Positions 26,101 to 33,330 of a stretch of DNA of 64,000 bases are shown here, in pieces (positions within the stretch are counted from its first letter, which is position 1; each line of letters begins with the position of its first letter). The DNA comes from Terebella lapidaria (lineage: Eukaryota; Annelida; Polychaeta; Terebellida; Terebellidae). Where the stretch lies: positions 24,982,694 through 25,046,693 of the forward strand of contig OX424570.1 of assembly GCA_949152475.1 (NCBI GenBank), in the 5' to 3' direction. Below the pieces are notes generated by a model. It made no database searches, was not told the origin of the DNA, and saw only the letters and a program-made list of their open reading frames with translations. The position numbers and the translations under genes are program-made.

Positions 26101-29100
26101 ATACAAGTTTGTTTGTTTTCCCGGCTGAAGGTGTTGCTGAAACGCATGGACGGCTCAGTGTCATTCGACTTGGACTGGGATAGTTACAGGAATGGCTTTG
26201 GGGATCACGCATCCGAGTTTTGGTCAGGTGAGCCAATCATAACTAAAATTATTTTTCATCCAATTGACAATGTATAATCAACACATTCATTCGTTATATA
26301 TATACATGTATGAAATGCCGAACTGCGTCTAATGGTATTGCATGTGTCCGAGAAACATCAAAGCAGCAGAAAGCAGTGATTGTCCCACTTGACATGTGAA
26401 CTACTATGGACAGAATTTCTTCGTTCGCCGGAAGTCTGGTTTTAGACAGGAAACCCCTAGCGATCTGGGATCAAATTTAGCGCTCACAGAAAAGTTTTTT
26501 TTGTAAAGTACCGTTTCGCAATATGGTGTCACGAGTTGTTTCTCAATCAGTTTTATTCGAGTATATTCAATCCAAACACGACAACTAGATGACATTTATC
26601 GACGTTTTGTGGATGAGATTCAAACAACGATACTGGATCTGCGAGATTGGAGTTATCACGTGACACCATGACAACGACCGCCCGGTACCGTAATTTCACG
26701 TATACAGAATACTCTTTAAAAAAATTTAGGCCTAGAGTTTTTTTCAGTGTTTTGAATATTTGCGCAGACGAACGTTATAGATCTAGTGTATGACGACAAA
26801 TACCGTAATAAATAAGCTATACCGTACTTGTGCGTATATAATTCTAGAACTTACGAATACACTTTAGCCCTTTCTTTTCCAAACGCAAATTAAGGTGTAA
26901 TGCTGGATGGTGAGTGGTTCCAATTATGTAATTTTGATCTATGCATGTTCAATTACTGCTTGAATATTCATACCAGTCCATGTATTATTTTTCCTCAACA
27001 TGTCTGGGTATTTTCCACAGAGTATCAAGCATCAACATTTGTTAGCAGATTTAGTTCAATACACCAGAAATTTTTGGATATCCACAAAGTACTGGAGCCT
27101 AAAAGATATAATCCACTATATGTTGCGATTCTTTGTTCTTTATCTACAATTCAAATATCATGCAAGTATATTGAAGTTTCAATAAAATAATAAATGTGAA
27201 TGGAAAAATGATGAATACATGTAACTTGAAAAATGTGATGCTATGTGATGAATTTTCGTTCTGCTATATCGACAATACTAGTATAATATTGTGTTCATGT
27301 TGTCATGAGCAGATTTGTCAGGCCTATAGCAAACACAATAGGAAGCCAATAAGCTCAACATCAACCAAATTTACTGACGTGTTTGTGTCTAGAAATGTAT
27401 TTACTGAGAGCGATCGTATCTATGTCGTAATCAGATTTCAATGATGAGAGTGTACGTTGCAAAGAGTTGAAAATTGAGAATTTTGTTGCAAAATTCCATG
27501 TAAAATATAGGACTCAATGAATAAATCATGACAAGTGATGTCAATAAGAATGAATGAGTGGTGTTTTATGTCACTTTTGTGCACATTATAAGCTAAATCG
27601 GGCCGAGAAAACATGTAGGGAAATCATCTCTAAAAGAAGTATTGAATTGATTCTTGTGTTTCCATTATTTTCGAATAAAATTTTTTTATCCTTTATTGCA
27701 TTTTCATACAACCATTAGGCCTACCACCTTGTTCATGCAAAAACCATGGAATAATACAAGTCAATTTATATAACATGTACATAATGTGGTACCTTGTTTT
27801 TATTATTTCCCAATCAGTAAATTCCATTAGTCTTGAAGATGCCGTGTCAAAACTGATAGTCATATCATGAGGAATTGGGGATTGCAATTTGGGCCTGGCT
27901 TAACCTCCCAGTGACCCCAGAACTGTGTCCAATCAGCCGAGCCGTGAGCCGTGTTGTCCAATCAGCGTGACAAACTGAAGCGACTCGTCCTGGTCAAGTT
28001 ATCCCACTTGGACTGAGCTGTCCATGCAGAGTTGTCCCTGAGCCGAGTTGCCTAAGCACCAGTCTGAAACACACTTGACAAAATACAATTATTCTGGAAT
28101 AGGGAAGAAAATAAAAACACATTACTTCAAGAGTAATTCAATCCACACCGAGTTGTACAGTGAACATACTGAACAAAATATAAACTTCCCATGTCAAACA
28201 GGCTAACTTTTTTCGTACTGTTACTGTACATGAAACCATGTTCAATACTGATAAATAAAGAAAACTTTGGTCAGTGTTTCACTCAATTTTACAACACTTT
28301 CAAATCGTGAAATACTAATAATAGTCATCGAGGAGGCTTTGTTTCCACAAAATTTTACATATTGTTCATTCTTTTGAGATACTGATATATCCTTATCATT
28401 GATTATCACAATTGACAGAAATTGCTCACAAAATCCGTGTAACTTATTGTCGTATCAAATCTCATTGCCAGTAGTCATGGGCAACTGGTACTCTCTGGAA
28501 GTTTCCTATATTCAGAAATAACGAAATGGTTATGATAAAAAAAAATTTTCAGAAAATCAACTCCATCATTACACAGCTGTGATGATTGCTTTCCACTCAT
28601 GAAATTCGGTCACCTCTTGTCGTCCATTGAATCTCATAACAGTAGTCTTGGGTAATTTCTACTCCCCAGGTAGTTTCTCATATAGTAAGTTTTTAGACTC
28701 AGAAATACCAATGGTTATAAAAAAATCATCATGACACAACTGTTATTTTTTAAACTGCATTCACAATTCTGTGTTCACTAATAATTATAACTGATTATTT
28801 TGGTGGACTAATATAGCCCTACCTATCAAACCTCATGTCAGAAATCATTACAGCTGTAGTAATTTTATTTATATTTAACTTCCTATAGCATACAATATTA
28901 GTAGTACCGGTGATGAGGATTTAGATTCAATAATAACAATTGGTTATGATGAAAAGTTTTTTATAGTTTTATTTTTTACGCACGTAGGGCCTAGTATTTT
29001 TTGTTACATATACTCACTATAGGCCCATGAAATCCATATCGGACAATAATTGCTCGTGAGATTCACAGATTTCTTCAACCGACTGCCAGTGTTACTCGAT

Positions 29101-29873
29101 ATGAATTTGAGCACTACTCTAGGCTTAGGCCTATCAGTATCATAATATATACATAGTGTAAAATATCAATTATCATAATATATATCAGTCTATACTAGCA
29201 TGATACGATAAGCTTTCCACTCGCTGCGTCTCTATGCTCTGCATAATAACATATTAATGTAATTTTTGATTTCTAGGAAATGACGACATTCATTACCTGA
29301 CCAATAGTGGATGCACATGGATCCTACGTGTTGACTTGGAATCATTCGGTGGAGAAAGAAGATACGCCGAGTACACGAGATTCTCCATCGGATCCGAATC
29401 TGTCAAATACCGGTTGGACATTGACGGCTATGATGGAGATGCTGGTATGAGTACTAACACTGGCGTTCTGAGACAGCCCTGATAATATTATGACCATGTA
29501 CATGGATTAATAGTATTCTATTATACAATATGGGGAAATACCTGTATGCATGGTTGTGATAACAGCAGTCAATGGGAATTTTTTGACGACACCGTTCTTG
29601 TTCCTGTTTCCAGGTGACGCCTTGATTTGGTCTGACGGTCATATGTTCAGCACGAAGGACAGGGTGAACTGTGCAAGATGGAGAAGTGGTGGGTGGTGGT
29701 ACTACCCAGGCATGTCCTACTGCAGTGTAACCAAGCTGACCGGGGAGTATGGGGAGGACAAGGAGGATGGTGAGCGGATTCTCTGGTGGAGTTTGCAGCT
29801 GAGACATGACAGATTCAGACGTGTCACCATGAAGATAAGACCTAACTTACAATCAGGTCAATCTGGTTACTAA
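1863..29873 (+). CDS. PAN-EGF-fibrinogen-domain secreted protein (11-exon gene model)
   Basis: Joined exons: 1863-2160, 15335-15457, 18052-18171, 18352-18468, 21288-21407, 22425-22544, 22725-22841, 25658-25899, 26131-26227, 29277-29444, 29614-29873. Together they make 1782 bases, or 593 aa plus stop, and every junction has matching phase: phase 1 everywhere except phase 0 between 25899 and 26131. Domain order is signal peptide, PAN/apple-like, seven EGF-like modules (the first lacking one cysteine) and a fibrinogen C-terminal (FReD) domain. All introns follow GT-AG. Proteins of this kind are extracellular; FReD modules commonly bind acetylated sugars or other ligands and serve as recognition or matrix proteins. 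The 13 kb first intron may hide more exons. A second FReD cassette follows at 30251, so the 3' end may be alternative. Whether all EGF exons are used in one transcript is unknown. Confidence 0.75.
2690..3560 (+). other. Unassigned GC-richer stretch, possible retroelement relic
   Basis: This stretch is less AT-rich than its surroundings and contains an 85-aa open frame at 3308-3565 with many charged residues. No domain was recognised. It stops just before the tandem duplication begins and could be a decayed mobile-element coding region. Confidence 0.2.
5807..5949. mobile_element. piggyBac-type MITE, 143 bp
   Basis: The element is bounded by TTAA on both sides. Inside are terminal inverted repeats: GGATGTACGCTCCA after the left TTAA, and its reverse complement with one added base before the right TTAA. 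TTAA target duplication and short terminal repeats are the hallmark of piggyBac-mobilised MITEs. It has no coding capacity. Confidence 0.75.
6936..6985. repeat. 50-bp dispersed repeat, copy A
   Basis: Identical over 50 bases to 63525-63574, more than 56 kb away. It begins GTTTTGTTTGCTCGGAATAC and ends CCACGTCTATT. It lies in the 85-base segment that copy 1 of the tandem duplication has and copy 2 lacks, so it looks like part of a short mobile insertion. Confidence 0.7.
7133..10375. repeat. Tandem duplication, copy 2
   Basis: Second copy of the unit at 3779-7110, directly adjacent after about 20 bases of AT-rich sequence. It lacks the 85-base segment that copy 1 has near 6901-6985, so copy 2 probably keeps the ancestral state there. 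No gene is supported in it; the open frames match shifted versions of those in copy 1, which argues against selection for coding. Confidence 0.9.
9162..9304. mobile_element. piggyBac-type MITE, second copy within the duplication
   Basis: Same length and position within the unit as the MITE at 5807-5949, again bounded by TTAA. One substitution in the left terminal repeat (GTAGGCTCCA) and one in the right show slight divergence since the tandem duplication. Confidence 0.75.
10700..12690 (+). mobile_element. LTR-element remnant: LTR-like region, primer-binding site and leader
   Basis: A TATA-like box near 11005 is followed by a putative LTR end near 11562 and then TTGGTGCCGTGACCAGGATC (11564-11583), which has the form of a tRNA primer-binding site. 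The stretch after it (11590-12690) is rich in Arg/Gly/Glu codons in one frame (11998-12690) but shows no protease, reverse transcriptase or integrase. No matching second LTR was found in the window, and the outer left boundary is approximate. It is best read as a broken, non-autonomous or partial LTR retroelement. A 15-base motif is repeated both in the LTR-like part and in the leader. Confidence 0.5.
10834..10984 (+). repeat. 15-bp minisatellite, core TTCGCGGAAGAA
   Basis: About nine imperfect units of 15 bases start at 10834, 10849, 10864, 10879, 10894, 10909, 10924, 10955 and 10970. The 15-base period gives pentapeptide repeats such as FAEEP in the frame of 10747-11319, but that frame has no other sign of being a gene. 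Variants of the same motif recur at 11650-11780 and 12270-12440. Confidence 0.75.
12679..14480. repeat. Array of degenerate dispersed repeat units
   Basis: At least four diverged copies of one motif, of the form 'ggtcaaattcaaggtcacc...', start near 12679, 13286, 13840 and 14196. Each is followed by 'ccatttgaatgtgcc'-like sequence. Inverted relatives are seen near 19290-19360, 34530-34580 and 62035-62085. This is a genome-wide repeat family without coding signal. Confidence 0.6.
14481..15334. other. AT-rich intronic stretch
   Basis: Nothing supported here apart from the acceptor TTTCATAACAG ending at 15334. The 89-aa open frame at 14860-15129 has no recognisable domain. Confidence 0.4.
15335..15457 (+). 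CDS. Exon 2: EGF-like module lacking one cysteine
   Basis: A phase 1-1 exon of 41 codons between acceptor ATAACAG and donor GTCAGT at 15458. It encodes an EGF-like pattern, [14 protein letters not shown] followed by [13 protein letters not shown]. Only five of the six cysteines are present: the conserved NGGTC reads NGGTK. The exon phase fits exon 1 and exon 3. The module may have a rearranged disulfide pattern or be decaying. Confidence 0.7.
15780..16480. other. Very AT-rich stretch with short repeated words
   Basis: Dominated by variants of 'aaaatat' and 'cttataaaa'. No gene and no clear terminal repeats were found. Confidence 0.35.
16483..17198. mobile_element. Foldback element with inverted arrays, 716 bp
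   Basis: Terminal inverted repeats lie at 16483-16508 (begins TACGGTGGTTGATTCATGCC) and 17173-17198, matching at 24 of 26 positions. The six bases ATTATG flank both ends, consistent with a target duplication. Inside are arrays of roughly 22-base units rich in CGCGACC and GCTGCGGCG words. Units in the left half read in the opposite orientation to those in the right half, so the whole element can fold back. The 83-87 aa open frames inside are translations of the array and are not genes. Confidence 0.7.
18052..18171 (+). CDS. Exon 3: EGF-like module
   Basis: A 40-codon phase 1-1 exon, with acceptor TATTCCAG and donor GTAAGT. It encodes a full six-cysteine EGF module of the form [20 protein letters not shown] followed by [14 protein letters not shown]. 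No calcium-binding D-x-[DN] start is evident. Its near-identical copy is at 22425-22544. Confidence 0.85.
18352..18468 (+). CDS. Exon 4: EGF-like module
   Basis: A 39-codon phase 1-1 exon, with acceptor TATTCCAG and donor GTGAGT. It encodes [19 protein letters not shown] followed by [14 protein letters not shown], with all six cysteines. It is paired with exon 3 across a 180-base intron; the same pair is duplicated at 22425-22841. Confidence 0.85.
18630..19250. repeat. Two tandem copies of a roughly 319-bp dispersed repeat
   Basis: The word GATTTTTCTGAAATTTTGCA recurs at 18641 and 18960. Both units continue with GGCGGCCATTTTCT and a shared 'ttcaaaagatat' segment. A diverged third copy lies near 34280-34470. 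It has no coding signal. Confidence 0.7.
19401..19636. repeat. Tandem duplication of 118 bp
   Basis: Units start at 19401 and 19519, each containing 'aacaaataaatgattgcaat' and 'agctcagtacttctggg'. Roughly 85 percent alike by eye. Confidence 0.7.
19678..20750 (+). repeat. Dispersed repeat with 'GGCGAGGGTA' end, copy in plus orientation
   Basis: Starts at a GC-rich palindromic 'CCCCGTATAGGGGGG' edge followed by a GTCT microsatellite. Internal sub-repeats of about 230 bases contain 'taactccggtt' and 'ttgccatggcaacg'. A reverse-oriented relative occupies 31985-33330. Open frames inside, such as 20158-20382, recur in the other copy only as translations of the repeat. Confidence 0.75.
21080..21159 (+). 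pseudogene. Decayed EGF exon
   Basis: The segment ends CCAGCCGGATACACATGGGT, then 'caattgtagcgatg' and GTTAGT, matching the 3' half of the EGF exons ([12 protein letters not shown] then donor). Upstream the frame is interrupted and the cysteine pattern is lost, and no matching acceptor with correct phase was found. It is a relic of a further EGF exon copy. Confidence 0.6.
21288..21407 (+). CDS. Exon 5: EGF-like module
   Basis: A 40-codon phase 1-1 exon between acceptor CGTATTCCAG and donor GTAAGT. It encodes [20 protein letters not shown] followed by a [14 protein letters not shown] end, with six cysteines. It resembles exons 4 and 7 but lies outside the 1 kb duplicated block, so it reflects an older duplication. 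Confidence 0.85.
22425..22544 (+). CDS. Exon 6: EGF-like module
   Basis: A 40-codon phase 1-1 exon and the recent duplicate of exon 3. It encodes [20 protein letters not shown] followed by [14 protein letters not shown]. The changes from exon 3 include Pro to Thr, which creates a possible NNTS glycosylation site, and His to Asp between cysteines 4 and 5. Confidence 0.85.
22725..22841 (+). CDS. Exon 7: EGF-like module
   Basis: A 39-codon phase 1-1 exon and the recent duplicate of exon 4; the EGF core is unchanged. It ends NCSR where exon 4 ends NCSS. Donor GTGAGT at 22842. Confidence 0.85.
23943..24250 (-). pseudogene. Crypton-like tyrosine recombinase, C-terminal fragment
   Basis: The minus strand encodes [20 protein letters not shown] and then [16 protein letters not shown]. 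These carry the box II H-x-x-R, the later GHRS histidine and the SYKR tyrosine of tyrosine recombinases in the style of Crypton and KIAA1958-like proteins. Upstream the words [13 protein letters not shown] fit the same family but sit one frame away, with the shift in a TA run near 24200. The rest of the catalytic domain is missing. It is a relic inside an intron of the EGF-FReD gene. Confidence 0.65.
24356..24762 (-). CDS. Two-exon 97-aa acidic protein of unknown function
   Basis: Minus-strand exon 1 is 24762-24605, starting at an ATG in an 'aaaATGc' context and encoding [20 protein letters not shown] onward. The donor is GTATGTATAG. Exon 2 is 24491-24356, after acceptor CATGCTTTTAG, encoding [20 protein letters not shown] onward to TAA. 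Exon 1 ends in phase 2 and exon 2 resumes exactly in frame, giving 294 bases (97 aa plus stop) with no stops. There is no signal peptide or membrane segment. Because a tyrosine-recombinase relic lies just downstream on the same strand, this may be the 5' part of the same Crypton-like gene, or a leftover accessory gene. No family was recognised with certainty. Confidence 0.45.
24790..25206. mobile_element. Foldback-type array element, AT-rich
   Basis: The right half (25014-25160) is a run of 20-base units such as AGTAAATAATGTTATTTGCA. The left half (24820-24960) has about 21-base units in reverse orientation (GCAGAAATAACATTATTTAT). The right end is TTATCAGCCACCGTA at 25192-25206, the same terminal word as the foldback element at 16483-17198. 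A matching left terminus was not found. No coding capacity. Confidence 0.55.
25658..25899 (+). CDS. Exon 8: EGF module and start of the fibrinogen-related domain (cassette 1)
   Basis: Phase 1 start (acceptor TTGGTGCAG) and phase 0 end (donor GTACGT at 25900). The first half encodes an EGF module, [18 protein letters not shown] then [14 protein letters not shown]. The rest, [20 protein letters not shown] onward to NHWI, is a short lead-in to the FReD. It is shorter than the usual FReD N-terminal subdomain and lacks its first disulfide pair in recognisable form. Its duplicate is at 30251-30492. Confidence 0.8.
26131..26227 (+). CDS. Exon 9: fibrinogen-related domain, RRMDGS-like segment (cassette 1)
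   Basis: Starts in phase 0 after acceptor CGGCTGAAG and ends in phase 1 before GTGAGC. It encodes [20 protein letters not shown] followed by [11 protein letters not shown], the canonical FReD core (QRRMDGS...W..Y..GFG....EFWLG). Confidence 0.85.
26228..29276 (+). other. Enlarged intron of cassette 1
   Basis: The equivalent intron in cassette 2 is only 144 bases. Both ends of this 3 kb intron resemble the short intron ('tctcatccaatt' and 'ataatcaa'), so about 2.9 kb was inserted between roughly 26320 and 29200. Within it, 28440-28960 holds three imperfect copies of a unit of about 185 bases ('aatctcat..cagtagtc..ggg'). No gene found. Confidence 0.55.
29277..29444 (+). CDS. Exon 10: fibrinogen-related domain, middle segment (cassette 1)
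   Basis: Phase 1-1 exon after acceptor GATTTCTAG, with donor GTATGA. It encodes [20 protein letters not shown], then [20 protein letters not shown], then a segment ending DGYDGDAG. This is the standard FReD middle region (GND.IH.LT...LRVDL.DF.G....A.Y..F.I..E...Y.L....Y.G.AGD). It has an extra cysteine (SGCTW) not found in cassette 2. Confidence 0.85.
29614..29873 (+). CDS. Exon 11: fibrinogen-related domain, C-terminal segment (cassette 1)
   Basis: Terminal exon after acceptor CCTGTTTCCAG, ending in TAA at 29871-29873. It encodes [20 protein letters not shown], then a [12 protein letters not shown] segment, then VTMKIRP near the end. The calcium-binding loop that normally follows STKDR (DxDND) is missing: STKDR runs straight into VNCA, a gap of seven codons relative to cassette 2. 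The second FReD disulfide pair (NCA...YC) is kept. No AATAAA or ATTAAA is found in the 377 bases before cassette 2. Confidence 0.85.
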
Positions 29874-30250
29874 TTATATCCGTGTCCTGTGATCAACATC
29901 TATGGACGGTACTTGTTTTAATTATAATGAGTGCAAGATATTGATCTAAATTTCCATACAGTTGTTTTGTTATGAACTACTAGATATTATTTATGCCGAA
30001 ATTTGAATAATGATAGTAGGGGTTTAAATATGCACAGTATGCTCTGACCCTCTTGCGTAGTTTTGTTTGGTTTATTTATCCATTGTAATGCCTGAATCCA
30101 CAATGTGTAAATGACCAAACTTGAAAGAGAAGATATCTCTTTGGGATATATGGGGTACAACGGTTTAGGTCATTCCGAAAGGGACAATTCACGAGACGAA
30201 GTGTTGTCATCAAGGCTTTGCGTACATATTTTCTATGTTTCTATTTTCAG

Positions 30251-31552
30251 ATGCTCGCTACTGCAGCACCCACCCCAACCGATGTCTGAATGGAGGAACG
30301 TGTTTGTCAAACTCTGGTACGGAGTACCGCTGCCTCTGTCTGGACAACTTCTCTGGAAGAGATTGTCAGTGTCCCGTCTACACCGGAGTCACGAGTGTAG
30401 TGACGGTCACTGTCTCTGATGGAAGCGTTATGCCAAACCCTCGTGATATTGATGTCAACATTGAGAATGACAATACCGGAAATCACTGGATTGTATGTTA
30501 TTTGTCAACAATGTAACACTAAAATTCTATCTCAAAGTAAAGAGAGTTATATACTCATGCACTTAAAATGAATTTAAGCATGTCGGAACGGAATACATTC
30601 TTTCTCAGTGTCTGTGGTATTTATGTCGAAGCTGCAAGGAAAATATGTATGGCTAGACATTGCACCAGATAAAAACATTCAATATAAACGTTGCGGCTCT
30701 TTCATACACGCTTGTTCGTTACCCTGGATAAAGGTGTTGCTGAAACGCATGGACGGCTCTGTTTCATTCGACTTGGACTGGGATGACTACAAGAAAGGCT
30801 TTGGAGATCAGGCTTCCGAGTTTTGGTTGGGTGAGTTATTACCTACTAATTTGGTTTGGTGAGTGATCACTTAAATTATTTCTCATCCAATTGTATAATC
30901 AATTCTTTTGTTGATTATATACACATGTTTGAAAACATTCATAAATCGTATGACAACGTGACGCTTGATTTCAGGCAATGACCAAATCTACTATATAACC
31001 CACAACGGAAGCTCCTGGATCCTTCGGGTCGACTTGGAATCATTTGGTGGAGAATGCCAATACGCCGAGTACAAAAAATTCTCCATCGGATCGGAATCGG
31101 ACAAGTACAAGCTGGACATTGGCAACTACAATGGAGATGCTGGTATGGGTATTAACAATGGTGTTCAGAGACAACCTTGATAATATCAATTCATGCACAT
31201 CAATTAATAGCATTTTACTATACAATATGATGAAATTAATGTATGTGTGATTGCCAGAACAATAGTCTGAGTGTCAACAGAAATTTTTCTTCTAACATCG
31301 TTTTGTTTCTATTCAGGTGACGCATTGCAGAACTCTGATGGTGAAGCTTTCAGCACAAAGGACAGAGACAATGACAACCAGCCAGGCGTGAACTGTGCGT
31401 CAGATGGAATAGGTGGGTGGTGGCATGGGAGTTGTGGTACGAGGCTGACAGGCATGTACGGGGAGGACACGAATGACCAAGTGAAGATTTTATGGAAGAC
31501 CTGGTGGAATGCCAAGTTCATTCGAGTCACCATGAAAATGAGACCTACCTGA
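30251..31552 (+). CDS. Second EGF-FReD cassette (four exons): alternative 3' end or paralogue
   Basis: Exons 30251-30492, 30734-30830, 30975-31142 and 31317-31552 match cassette 1 exon for exon in length and phase (242, 97 and 168 bases, then the terminal exon). If spliced to the upstream EGF exons it gives 1758 bases, or 585 aa. The first exon carries [20 protein letters not shown], a complete EGF. The FReD core [20 protein letters not shown] is present. The terminal exon keeps [16 protein letters not shown], the calcium-binding loop, and ends VTMKMRPT before TGA. No signal peptide or upstream exon of its own is visible in the 377-base gap after cassette 1, although intron sequence just upstream resembles that before cassette 1. 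It may therefore be an alternative terminal cassette of the same gene. Its introns are compact. Confidence 0.75.
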
Positions 31553-31855
31553 TAATGAAGTCAAATTTGTTTTTTGTTATACTAGCTTCTCGTATGGTAT
31601 TCAATTAGTAGGATTAAAATTGCTTACACGAAATGCTTACACATGAATTTGTTTTATGTGCAACCGGAATCACTATTCTGTGAAAGTTGTGTATCGTGAT
31701 TGTGGAGTTTGCCAGTGATGCTTGCCAATAATGTTTTGTGAAAAAATACATTGGTATTTTACATGTATATTACATCAATTTGTTATTACATCAATTACAT
31801 ACCAGTCCATTTGGCTTCTTTAGATAGCAAGTTCCTGTCAGAGTACCTATTGCAC

Positions 31856-31861
31856 AATAAA
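31856..31861 (+). terminator. Polyadenylation signal AATAAA
   Basis: AATAAA lies 304 bases after the TGA of cassette 2. It is the first canonical signal after either FReD cassette and could serve transcripts using either 3' end. Confidence 0.45.
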
Positions 31862-31984
31862 ATAGTAAATCGATAAACTTGGGAGGGGAGAGGAGTGGGG
31901 TCCTGTTCAAAGAATATATTGCTGAGGACATTTTAGGTTTTTTTTGGCTCGTTTATTATTGTATAATTTTAGTATTTTCAACGT

Positions 31985-33330
31985 GGGCGATAATCGGGGA
32001 TTTTGGTCATACGACAATTGGTCATACATCAAATGGTCGGTAATTAGCCATAGAAAAATACAAAAACCATGGGATAATTAATTATTAATAAAAGTATAGT
32101 TCCTGCGATTTCTCTGTTTTGTCCACATTCTCGACCATAACATGAATTCTTGACACTGACCTTCCAAACTTTGCAGGCTCACCCAGATTTATACTGCGTA
32201 AAATATTCTATTGAATATCTACAGTGGTTTCTGAATTATTACTACTTGTAATATCATGAATCGGTAATTTCAGCTGATTACCTTTACATTCTCGACCTTA
32301 TGCGATAATGGGGATTTTTTATCGTACGACAATTGGTCATATAGCAAATGATGGAGAATTGACCACAGAAAAATACAAAAAATAGGGAAAATTAATCATG
32401 AATATAAACGAAGTTATTGCAACTTTTCGATTTTGACCTCTTGTCACCTTGACCTCGTAGTTCAATATTGAGCTGTAGAATTTCACCGTAATGTTTCTAT
32501 TATCAAGGCATATTTCATGAACGAAAACGGTTTTAAACTGATTGATAAATGGCTTCACAATATGGTTTCGAATCTCATAACACTCACAAGTCATAAAATC
32601 GTGACCCCCAAATTTTCGACCTTGGGCGATAATTGAGAGTTTTGGTCTTAAGACCATCGGTTGTATGCCATACGATCTGGAATTGGCCAAAGAAAAATAC
32701 AAAAATAGGTTGAAAATCTAATATTGATTAGAACCGGAGTTATGGTCAATTATGTGATTTTTTTTCCGTTGCCATGGCAACCGTTTTAATCCGATTTTGG
32801 AAAAATTTGAAAGGGACTGAGTCACTACAATAGCACTCAAGCCTTATCAATTTCAGATCGATTGGACTGTTTGCCTTCGAGTTATGAGCGCAGACATTTG
32901 CACTGAAACGTCGCTGACCAAAAATAACCGAAATCGTGACCCCCAACTTTCTGACATCGGGCGAAAATAGAGAGGTTTCGTCGTTCGAACATCGGTCGTA
33001 CACCATACGATCGGGAATTGGCCAAAGAAAAATACAAAAAAATTCGGAAAAATTAATATCAAGTAGAACCGGAGTTAGAGCCAATTATGTGATTTTTCCG
33101 TTGCCATGGCAACCGTTTCCATCCGATTTTGACCAAAATTGAAGAGGACCGAGCCACTGACATACCGCTTCATTTCTATAAATTTCACATCGATCGGACC
33201 ATTTGTTTCTGAGTTATGCGCGCGGAGGGACAGACAGGGAGACAGGGAGACAAACAAACACACAGACAGACCCAAATGCAATACCCTCGCCCCCCATTGC
33301 CCTCGCCGGGGGCGAGGGTAAATAAGCATT
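31985..33330 (-). repeat. Dispersed repeat with 'GGCGAGGGTA' end, inverted copy
   Basis: Reverse-complement relative of 19678-20750, ending at 33330 with 'CCCTCGCCGGGGGCGAGGGTA' (a palindromic GC-rich edge) and a GACA microsatellite. Together the two copies form an inverted pair around the FReD cassettes. Open frames in it, such as 32337-32702, are shared repeat translations. Confidence 0.75.
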
